50,740 nt of DNA from Sphingomonadaceae bacterium. GTDB taxonomy: Bacteria; Pseudomonadota; Alphaproteobacteria; Sphingomonadales; Sphingomonadaceae. Location: the NCBI GenBank assembly GCA_947451145.1, contig CANFXW010000023.1, positions 1 to 50,740 on the forward strand, given 5' to 3'. Positions 7,503 through 13,934 of this stretch are shown in pieces (the first letter of the stretch is position 1; the number at the start of each line of letters is the position of its first letter). The translations under genes were made by a program, and so were the position numbers. Under the pieces are notes generated by a model that did no database searches, was not told the DNA's origin, and saw nothing but the letters and a program-made list of their open reading frames with translations.

Positions 7503-7620
7503 TCTGCCTCACGGCAGATCCGGCACCAGCCCGCTCCCCCGCCCGGTCACCCATAGGGTAACCTAGAGTTGGGTGGCCGGGCGGGGGAGCGGGCTGGTGC
7601 CGTTTCCAGACGATAGTCTG
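7503..7620 (+). repeat. Three-hairpin repeat element, copy A
   Basis: Small hairpin TCTGCC/GGCAGA (7503-7518), a 33-bp main stem (7521-7553 with 7570-7602) with one wobble pair, and a second small hairpin CCAGAC/GTCTGG (7605-7620). The main arm begins CGGCACCAGCCCGCTCCCCC. It starts just after the cpdR stop. Copies B, C and D are at 34191, 38903 and 41809. It probably acts as a 3'-end structure for cpdR mRNA. Confidence 0.85.
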
Positions 7621-7709
7621 GAGAAAACGCCTCTTGATTTGAGCGGGAGGGTCCCCTATTGGCCCACCCCTGCCTAGGGCGACGGCTCTAGGCAGAACCT
7701 GAAGGGTGC

Positions 7710-7784
7710 GGGCGTATAGCTCAGTGGTAGAGCACTATGTTGACATCGTAGGGGTCGCAAGTTCAATCCTTGCTACGCCCACCA
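7710..7784 (+). tRNA. tRNA-Val (GAC)
   Basis: A complete cloverleaf: acceptor GGGCGTA (7710-7716) pairs with TACGCCC (7774-7780), the D-arm contains TAGCTCAGTGGTAGAGCA, the anticodon loop TTGACAT (7740-7746) gives anticodon GAC (7742-7744), and the T-loop is GTTCAATCC. The discriminator A and CCA (7781-7784) are encoded. A strong terminator follows after 6 bases. No integrase or duplicated tRNA end is seen nearby. Confidence 0.96.
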
Positions 7785-7790
7785 TTCGAT

Positions 7791-7817
7791 AAGGCCCCGG
7801 ATTTCCGGGGCCTTTTT
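7791..7817 (+). terminator. Rho-independent terminator of tRNA-Val
   Basis: AAGGCCCCGG (7791-7800) pairs with CCGGGGCCTT (7805-7814) across an ATTT loop and is followed by a T-run. It also lies 3' of the convergent enoyl-CoA hydratase gene and could work in both directions. Confidence 0.88.
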
Positions 7818-7827
7818 CGTTGGCGTG

Positions 7828-8589
7828 TCAGCGCCCCTTCCATTCCGGCTTGCGCTTTTCGGCAAAGGCCCTTGCGCCTTCGCGGGCGTCTTCGGAATCA
7901 AACACCGCTGCAACATAGGGTTTCTGCAGCTCGTTGATCCGGTCATTCGGCCAGATCCACGAATCGCGGATCACGCCTTTTGACGCAATCAGGCCCATCG
8001 GCCCGTTGGCGACGATCCGCTGCGCCAGCGCCCGCGCGCCTTCGATTGCCGGGCCATCAACCAGAGCATTGACCATGCCAAGTTCATAGGCGCGCTCGGC
8101 CGTGAGAGGATCACCGGTCAGCGCCAGCTCCATGGCAAGCTGGCGGGGCAAAAAGCGCGGCAGATGGACCATGCCGCCACCGGCAGCAGCCAGGCCGCGC
8201 TTCACTTCGGGAATGCCGAACTTCGCCCCCCGGCTGGCTACCAGCATGTCGCAGGCGAGAGCCAGTTCCATGCCGCCAGCCAGAGCATAGCCATCAACCG
8301 CAGCAATGACCGGCTTCTTCGGTGTCCAGTTGGTCAGCCCGCCAAAGCCCCGGTCGCCCGATTTGGGCCGCTCCCCCTTCAGGAAGCCCTTCAGGTCCAT
8401 ACCGGAGCAGAATGTACCGCCAGCACCGGTCAGGATGGCACAGCGCAGTTGCGGATCGGCATCGAGCCGGTCCATGGCTTCCGCAATGCCCTCGCTCGCC
8501 GCCTGGGTCATGGCGTTCCGCGCCTCGGGGCGATTAATGGTAACTTCGATTACGTTATCGCGAACCTCTACCAGCACTTCATCGCTCAT
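7828..8589 (-). CDS. Enoyl-CoA hydratase / crotonase family protein
   Basis: A 253-aa crotonase-fold protein, probably hydrating an enoyl-CoA in fatty-acid or related acyl-CoA breakdown. The oxyanion-hole loops are FCSGMDLKGF (about 60-70) and YALAGGMELALACD (about 100-113). Both catalytic Glu positions of classical enoyl-CoA hydratases are occupied (Glu in GGMEL, and Glu in FGIPEVKRGL). The ATG at 8589 is preferred over the ATG at 8598 because AAGGG lies 9 bases upstream of the former and directly abuts the latter. It is a monocistronic-looking gene, convergent with tRNA-Val. The precise substrate cannot be read. Confidence 0.88.
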   Translation of the reverse strand: MSDEVLVEVRDNVIEVTINRPEARNAMTQAASEGIAEAMDRLDADPQLRCAILTGAGGTFCSGMDLKGFLKGERPKSGDRGFGGLTNWTPKKPVIAAVDGYALAGGMELALACDMLVASRGAKFGIPEVKRGLAAAGGGMVHLPRFLPRQLAMELALTGDPLTAERAYELGMVNALVDGPAIEGARALAQRIVANGPMGLIASKGVIRDSWIWPNDRINELQKPYVAAVFDSEDAREGARAFAEKRKPEWKGR

Positions 8590-8633
8590 CGCGCGCATCC
8601 CTTGAATTTGAGGGACGGTTGTGCCGCGAGGCT

Positions 8634-8653
8634 GCTGCGCTGTCGAGCGCAGC
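8634..8653 (-). terminator. Hairpin downstream of the DUF1295 gene
   Basis: GCTGCGCT (8634-8641) and AGCGCAGC (8646-8653) form a perfect 8-bp stem around GTCG, 11 bases after the stop of the DUF1295 gene. There is no T-tract, so it is only a possible terminator or 3' stabiliser for the lgt run. Confidence 0.4.
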
Positions 8654-8664
8654 GGGCGGTATCG

Positions 8665-9453
8665 TCAACGCCGTGGCGGTAAAGGGATGAAGCCGGAGGT
8701 CTTGGCGACATATTCGGCATAGCCGGGGCGGCTGAGCATCAGGCCCTTTTCGAGCAGCGGTTTGCCCGACCAGCGGGTGAGCGTGTAGGTCAGGAACAGC
8801 GGGCCGATCAGCCCGCCCAAAGCCACCGGCCAGCCCGCCTCGAGCGAGGCCAGCCAGATGCCCCACCAGACGCAGGCATCGCCGAAATAGTTGGGATGGC
8901 GGGTATAGCGCCACAGGCCCGTGTCCAGCACTTTGCCCTTGTTGGCCGGGTCAGCGCGGAAGCGGGTAAGTTGCAAGTCGCCGACGCTCTCGAATACCAT
9001 GCCGACCAGCCACAGGCCTGCGCCCGTCCAAGCCAGCGCGCCGATGCCCGCTGCCCCACTCGCGGCAACACCGAGCTGCGCGGGCAGGCAGGTGATCCAC
9101 AGCAACACCGCCTGCGGGCCGAACACCCGTTTGAACGCGCCCGAGGCAAAGCGGCCCTGCTCCTTGTAGGGGCCAAGGATCTTGGCATAGCGCGGGTCTT
9201 CACCGCTCGCGCGCCAGCGGGTGAACAGGTGCCAGCCGAGCCGCAGGCCCCAGATCACCGCCATCGCGGCGATCAGGGCCGCGCGGCTGCCTGCTCCGCC
9301 AAGCTGAAGGAAAGTCGTCGCCGCCAGCAGAGCCATGCCGCCGCCCCACACCGCATCGATGAACGACACATCGCCGATCCGCACCGCGACCGTGCAGAGA
9401 AGCAACATAGCCACGAAGATTAGAACAAAGTTGGTTCCGAGAATTTCAATCAT
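8665..9453 (-). CDS. DUF1295 / isoprenylcysteine-methyltransferase-like membrane protein
   Basis: A 262-aa polytopic membrane protein of the DUF1295 family (steroid 5-alpha-reductase C-terminal / ICMT-like fold). About seven hydrophobic segments are visible. The RHPNYFGDACVWWGIWL block near residue 185 is the family signature that in relatives binds a nucleotide cofactor or S-adenosylmethionine. The actual reaction is unknown. The ATG at 9453 overlaps the stop of the upstream acyltransferase gene by 8 bases (ATGATTGA), indicating translational coupling; the frame stays open far upstream, but the extension is not protein-like. It is the last gene of the lgt-MidA-acyltransferase run. Confidence 0.82.
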   Translation of the reverse strand: MIEILGTNFVLIFVAMLLLCTVAVRIGDVSFIDAVWGGGMALLAATTFLQLGGAGSRAALIAAMAVIWGLRLGWHLFTRWRASGEDPRYAKILGPYKEQGRFASGAFKRVFGPQAVLLWITCLPAQLGVAASGAAGIGALAWTGAGLWLVGMVFESVGDLQLTRFRADPANKGKVLDTGLWRYTRHPNYFGDACVWWGIWLASLEAGWPVALGGLIGPLFLTYTLTRWSGKPLLEKGLMLSRPGYAEYVAKTSGFIPLPPRR

Positions 9454-10045
9454 TGTTCTCTTCTCCGGCGGTGATGGCAGAAAGGCGCGGGTGGCCGGGC
9501 ATGACTTCGGTAAAGAACGCGGCGATCTTCGCCATGTCTGCGGCATAGTCCCCGGTCGGCATGATCGCCGGGCCAATCCCGCCGCAGCCGCGGTCATAGT
9601 CGATCCAGCCCGGCACGATCGGCACACCTGCACCAGTTGCGATGTGATAGAACCCAGACTTCCACTTGGCCGCACCCTTGCGCGTACCCTCGGGCGCGAT
9701 CACCAGCATGAATTCGTCGCGCTTGGCGAACTCGTCGACCATCTGGTCAACATAGTTGTGCCGCGATGACCGCACCACCGGCACCCCGCCCATCTCCCGC
9801 ATGAAGCGCTCCATCGGCCATTTGAACAGGCTGTGCTTGCCCATGAAGGCGGGATGGATGCCCAGCTGGTGCGTGATACCTAGGAAGAAGATGAAGTCCC
9901 AGTTGCGGGTGTGCGGCGCGCCGACGATCACGAAACGCTTGGTTTCGGGAGCCTGCCCAAAGATCGTGATCTTGCGGCGGCGATAGACCCACAGCAGCCC
10001 GGCCAGCACCACGCGCGTGAGCAGCGAGGGCCGATCCACCTTCAT
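9446..10045 (-). CDS. Lysophospholipid / 1-acylglycerol-3-phosphate acyltransferase family protein
   Basis: A 199-aa PlsC-type acyltransferase, expected to transfer an acyl chain at the inner face of the cytoplasmic membrane. The catalytic HX4D motif is H-TRNW-D in APHTRNWDFIFF, and the PEGTR motif is APEGTRKGAAKWKSGF, which fixes the phosphate of the acceptor. One hydrophobic segment precedes HX4D. The start at 10045 is chosen because it forms a TGATG junction with the stop of the MidA-like gene; an in-frame ATG lies 24 bases upstream. The acceptor lipid is unknown. Confidence 0.87.
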   Translation of the reverse strand: MKVDRPSLLTRVVLAGLLWVYRRRKITIFGQAPETKRFVIVGAPHTRNWDFIFFLGITHQLGIHPAFMGKHSLFKWPMERFMREMGGVPVVRSSRHNYVDQMVDEFAKRDEFMLVIAPEGTRKGAAKWKSGFYHIATGAGVPIVPGWIDYDRGCGGIGPAIMPTGDYAADMAKIAAFFTEVMPGHPRLSAITAGEENND

Positions 10046-11094
10046 CAGAACCCCGCCCCGTCGGGCCATGTCGGCGCGGCCATGCCGAAGACCTTGAACA
10101 GCGCGCCCATCTGGCCTTCGCCGATCAGGCGGTCCATCGCGGCATGGAGCGCGCCGCGGTGCTCAGGCGCAAAAGTGGAGAGCGCCTCGGCCCGCGCCTC
10201 GATCCCCAGCGCGCGCAGCCAGCGCCCCTGCGGCACGGTGCCGAGCCAGCGGCAACCGCGCGACTGGACGATCGGCGCGAGGGTGGCAAAATCGACATGG
10301 GCGGTCAGATCGGCCTCGCCGGGACCCGCAAAGGGATCAACCTTGCGGTGGGCGCGTACGGCCTGGAGCGTGGAGCCATCGCGCAAGGCATCGCTGCCAT
10401 AGTCGATGAACAGCGCCGCCCCGCCCTGTTCGTTGAGCCTGCCCGCCACTTCATAGACCGTTGCCGCCGCAGCAGGGCAAGTCTCGATGATCGTGCCGAT
10501 CGGCGCGACGCGGCGGCTCTCCGGCACGGCGGCGTCCATCGGCATTTGCCCCGCCACCGGAATGAAGCGGCCATCCTGCACCGAGATCATCCGTTCGCGC
10601 CAGCCATCTTCGGTCATCACCATCTGCCGCACAGGCAGGGCATCGAGGAATTCGTTGGCGACAAACAGCACCGGACCATAAGCAGGAATGGTCGAAAGAT
10701 CGTTGTGCCACTGCGCCTCGGGCACGGCGACGAGCTGGACGTCTTTCAGCGTGGTCGAGGTTTCGACGAAGTGAACCTTGGGCGTCAGGCCATAGCGCTT
10801 TGCCGCATTCAGCGCGTCGCGCGCCAGCGTACCGCGGCCCGGCCCCAGTTCGACATAGTGGATCGGCTCTTCGCGGCCCGCGCGGATCCACACGTCGGCC
10901 AACCACAGCCCGATCAGTTCGCCGAACATCTGGCTGATTTCCGGCGCGGTGATGAAGTCGCCCCCTTCGCCAAAGGGATCGCGGGTGTTGTAATAGCGGG
11001 CGTTTGCTTCAGCCATGTAATGCGCCACGCTGATCGGGCCCATATGGCCGATCAGGCGTTGGAACACGGCGGTAAGCGACTCGGTTTCGTCCAT
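10045..11094 (-). CDS. SAM-dependent methyltransferase, MidA/NDUFAF7 type (DUF185)
   Basis: A 349-aa class I methyltransferase of the DUF185 family. The mitochondrial member NDUFAF7/MidA methylates an arginine of a complex I subunit (NDUFS2) during assembly, so a similar role in NADH dehydrogenase assembly is likely. Visible: GPISVAHYMAEAN near the N-terminus, the family-specific YYNTRDPFGEGGDFITAPEISQMFGE block, the SAM-binding VELGPGRGTLARD (about residue 80) and NEFLDALPVRQ. The ATG at 11094 lies 10 bases after the lgt stop. It is followed by a TGATG junction to the acyltransferase gene, so lgt, this gene and the next two form one operon. Confidence 0.9.
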   Translation of the reverse strand: MDETESLTAVFQRLIGHMGPISVAHYMAEANARYYNTRDPFGEGGDFITAPEISQMFGELIGLWLADVWIRAGREEPIHYVELGPGRGTLARDALNAAKRYGLTPKVHFVETSTTLKDVQLVAVPEAQWHNDLSTIPAYGPVLFVANEFLDALPVRQMVMTEDGWRERMISVQDGRFIPVAGQMPMDAAVPESRRVAPIGTIIETCPAAAATVYEVAGRLNEQGGAALFIDYGSDALRDGSTLQAVRAHRKVDPFAGPGEADLTAHVDFATLAPIVQSRGCRWLGTVPQGRWLRALGIEARAEALSTFAPEHRGALHAAMDRLIGEGQMGALFKVFGMAAPTWPDGAGF

Positions 11095-11104
11095 CCGCGC
11101 TGGG

Positions 11105-12004
11105 TCAATCAGCCGGAGGCGGCGGGATCGGCGCGCCCGAACCAAGTGGCGGCCGCACCAGCGAGCGGATCAGGAAGAACATGCCCGCCGCCGCCAAAGG
11201 CAGGGTCAGCCACTGCCCCATCGACAGGCCGGTTGCCTTGGCAAATTCCGAGAGTTGCGCATCGGGCTCGCGGTAGAATTCGACCACGAAACGCGCGAGT
11301 GCAATCCCCACGGCAAAGGTGCTCGCCAGCATGCCCGGGCGGAAGCGGGCACGGGTCTTCCAGAACAGCGGCATCATGATCAGCAGCAGCGCCAACCCTT
11401 CAAGGCCCGCTTCGTAAAGCTGGCTGGGATGGCGCGCGAGCTGGTCTGGCGCATCGGGGAAGACCATCGCCCAGGGCACGTCCGGCCCGGCCACCCTGCC
11501 CCACAGCTCACCATTCACAAAGTTGGCAAGGCGGCCAAACAACATGCCGAAGGGCACCGAGACCGAGATGTAGTCCATCACCCGCAGCCAGTTCAGCTTG
11601 TTGCGCCAGCAGACCCAGGCGACCGCGATCAGCACACCGGCCAGCCCGCCGTGGAAGCTCATGCCCCCCTCCCACAGCTTTACGAGTTCGCCGGGGTGCA
11701 GCCACAGGCTGGGGATGCCGGTGTTGCCGCCGGTATAGAACGTCGCATAGCCCAGCCGTCCGCCAAGGATGATGCCGAGCGTGCAATAGAAGAACAGGTC
11801 ATCGGCATGGCGCTGCGCCAGTGGCGCGCCCGCGCCCTTGATCGCCTTTGACGTGTGCCAATAGGCCAGCAGAATGCCCGCGAGATAGGCAAGGCTATAC
11901 CAGCGCAGGGTGAAGAAACCGAGGCTGATGCCCTTGGTCAGCCCCAGATCAATCCACTGGATCGGCTGATGCGCGGCGGCGGAAGCGAGCATTAGTGACA
12001 ACAA
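11105..12004 (-). CDS. lgt: Prolipoprotein diacylglyceryl transferase
   Basis: Lgt transfers the diacylglyceryl group of phosphatidylglycerol to the lipobox Cys of preprolipoproteins in the inner membrane. About seven membrane segments are present. The Lgt signature is seen as GRLANFVNGELWGR (about 155-168), with the conserved His-Gly segment MSFHGGLAGV and the catalytic YSLAYLAGI-type region. The start is placed at TTG 12004 because AAGGG lies 9 bases upstream; the ATG at 11992 would remove four residues and has poorer spacing. It heads a four-gene run. Likely substrates in this window include Pal and the subtilisin lipoprotein at 30.4 kb. Confidence 0.93.
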   Translation of the reverse strand: MLSLMLASAAAHQPIQWIDLGLTKGISLGFFTLRWYSLAYLAGILLAYWHTSKAIKGAGAPLAQRHADDLFFYCTLGIILGGRLGYATFYTGGNTGIPSLWLHPGELVKLWEGGMSFHGGLAGVLIAVAWVCWRNKLNWLRVMDYISVSVPFGMLFGRLANFVNGELWGRVAGPDVPWAMVFPDAPDQLARHPSQLYEAGLEGLALLLIMMPLFWKTRARFRPGMLASTFAVGIALARFVVEFYREPDAQLSEFAKATGLSMGQWLTLPLAAAGMFFLIRSLVRPPLGSGAPIPPPPAD

Positions 12005-12097
12005 CGGATGCGTCCCTTAGGTTCAATGTCAGAAATGCTTCTGGCACAGGCGGAACCGAGATGGAACCGCTTGTGACCACTGGGCAGGGGACGAGTG

Positions 12098-13777
12098 ATG
12101 CCAAGTGAGCTCGACCGCGAACTTGCGGGCGTTATGGATATGTTGACCGCGCCCGGCGCGCCGCTGGAGACGGTGCCGGTTGCCCGCTTTGGCACCACAG
12201 TTCCCGCTTTCAAGAACGCGCCCGCCAGCCTGCCCGCCTATTTCGAGCGTTATGCTGCGCAATATGGCCCGCTCGACTTCATCGTCGAAGGGGATCTGCG
12301 GCTGACCTTTGCCGAGACGCACGCCCTCGCCCGCGAAGTGGCCGCTGGGCTGATCGCGCGGCATCAGGTTGCGCCGGGGCAGCCCATTGGCATCGCCGCG
12401 CGCAATTCGGCGAGCTGGGCCATTGTCTACATGGCGGTGCTGATGGCCGGCGGTTGCGCCGTGCTGCTCAACGGCTGGTGGACCTCTGCGGAAATGGCCG
12501 ACGGCATTGCGCTTTCGGAGTGCCGCCTGATCTTCGCCGATGCCCCCCGCGCCGCGCGGCTAGCCGAGATACCGCATGGCGCCGAGGTGCGCATCCTCAA
12601 CCACGGCGATCCGCGTGCTGATCTGGCGGACCTGCTTGGATGCGCCACGCCCCTGCCCGAACGCGGCGAGTTAGACCCGGCGACCATCCTGTTCACTTCG
12701 GGATCGACCGGACAGAGCAAGGGTGCCTTCTCCGACCATCGCGGGGTGGTCCACGGCGCGCTGAGCTTTGCCGCGCAGGCGCTGATGCTGCTCACCCACC
12801 AGACCAGGCACGGCACTGCCTCACCCCACCAGCCCGCCACGCTGGTGCCGGTGCCGCTGTTCCATGTGACCGGCGAGATCGTCCTGCTGCTCACCTCGAT
12901 GGCGATTGGCCGCAAGATCATCATCATGCCGCGCTGGGATGCGCGCGAGGCGATGCGGCTGATTGAGGCCGAGAAGGTCACCTATTTCATCGGCGTGCCA
13001 CTGATGAGCCACGAGATCGCCACTCACCCCGAACGCGAAAAGTTCGACCTCTCCAGCTGCCAGTTCTTCGCCGCCGGCGGCGCGCCGCGCCCCATTGAGC
13101 ACGTTGCCACCATCCACAGCGCCCAACCGCAGGCCTTTCCGCTGCTCGGCTATGGCCTGACCGAAACCAACGCAGTGGGCTGCGGCAACATCAACCAGAA
13201 CTACCTCGCCAAGCCCGGCAGCACTGGCCCCGCCAGCCGCCCGATCGTCGAAGTGGCGATAGTGGACGACGCCGGAAACCACCTTTCGCCCGGCGCCACC
13301 GGCGAAGTGGCAATCCGCTCGGTCGCCAATTTCATCGGCTATTGGCGCAACGAGGAAGCCACCGCCGCGGCAGTGACTGCCGACGGCTTTTTCCGCACGG
13401 GTGACCTCGGCTATCTCGACGAGGACGGCTATCTGTTCATCGTCGACCGCAAAAAAGACATCATCATCCGCGGCGGCGAAAACATCGCCGCGAGTGAGGT
13501 GGAAGCAGCGATCTATTCCCACCCCGACGTAATCGAAGCCTGCGTCTTCGGCCTGCCCGATGCGCGACTGGGCGAGGTGCCGGTGGCGGTCTTCTTGGCG
13601 CGGGAGGGTTCGGGGTTGGACGAAGCTGCTCTGCGCTCGCACCTCGAAACGCGCATTGCGGCGTTCAAGCATCCGGCGGTTTTCTTCGAGGAGCGCGAAC
13701 ACCTTCCGCGGCTGGGTACGGAGAAAGTGGACAAGCGGGCGCTCAAGGCGCGGTATTTGCAGGGGTGGGGTGGGTAA
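12098..13777 (+). CDS. Class I adenylate-forming acyl-CoA synthetase (AMP-dependent)
   Basis: A ~559-aa ANL-superfamily enzyme that activates a carboxylic acid to its CoA thioester through an acyl-AMP. Motifs in order: ILFTSGSTGQSKGAF (P-loop, about 198-212), LLGYGLTETNAVG (A5), GEVAIRSVANFIGYW, FFRTGDLGYLDEDGYLFIVD (A7) and RKKDIIIRGGENIAASEVEAA (A8). Near the C-terminus a catalytic Lys is present in RLGTEKVDKRAL. The ATG at 12098 follows GTG at 12095 and an upstream AGGGGA. It is divergent from lgt across ~90 bases. The acid substrate (medium or long chain, or aromatic) cannot be read from sequence. Confidence 0.9.
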   Translation: MPSELDRELAGVMDMLTAPGAPLETVPVARFGTTVPAFKNAPASLPAYFERYAAQYGPLDFIVEGDLRLTFAETHALAREVAAGLIARHQVAPGQPIGIAARNSASWAIVYMAVLMAGGCAVLLNGWWTSAEMADGIALSECRLIFADAPRAARLAEIPHGAEVRILNHGDPRADLADLLGCATPLPERGELDPATILFTSGSTGQSKGAFSDHRGVVHGALSFAAQALMLLTHQTRHGTASPHQPATLVPVPLFHVTGEIVLLLTSMAIGRKIIIMPRWDAREAMRLIEAEKVTYFIGVPLMSHEIATHPEREKFDLSSCQFFAAGGAPRPIEHVATIHSAQPQAFPLLGYGLTETNAVGCGNINQNYLAKPGSTGPASRPIVEVAIVDDAGNHLSPGATGEVAIRSVANFIGYWRNEEATAAAVTADGFFRTGDLGYLDEDGYLFIVDRKKDIIIRGGENIAASEVEAAIYSHPDVIEACVFGLPDARLGEVPVAVFLAREGSGLDEAALRSHLETRIAAFKHPAVFFEEREHLPRLGTEKVDKRALKARYLQGWGG

Positions 13778-13809
13778 AGCTTCCCTAGACCATACTAGCA
13801 CACCATTCT

Positions 13810-13861
13810 CTTCCCCCTTGATGGGGGAAGGATATGGAGCCTTACCCCTGCAAGGGGTTAG
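13810..13861 (+). repeat. Pair of small GC hairpins between acyl-CoA synthetase and glnD
   Basis: CTTCCCCC/GGGGGAAG (13810-13830) and CTTACCCC/GGGGTTAG (13841-13861) are two successive hairpins. The layout resembles one arm of the repeat that flanks the DUF559 gene at 0.6-1.1 kb, but sequence identity is low. It may be an isolated or decayed copy of that class, or simply a terminator for the synthetase gene. Confidence 0.45.
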
Positions 13862-13934
13862 GCGAAGTTGGATGATTCAAGCTCATCCCCAAACCACACT
13901 TCCCGCCAGCCCCACCTTCCCCTAAGGCCTCCCC

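Noticed and set aside
7503..7620. CRISPR-like array from GC repeats
   Set aside because: Repeats are dispersed palindromes without regular spacers or cas genes.
7710..7784. tRNA-Val as an attachment site of an integrated element
   Set aside because: No integrase and no partial copy of the tRNA 3' end was seen in the window.
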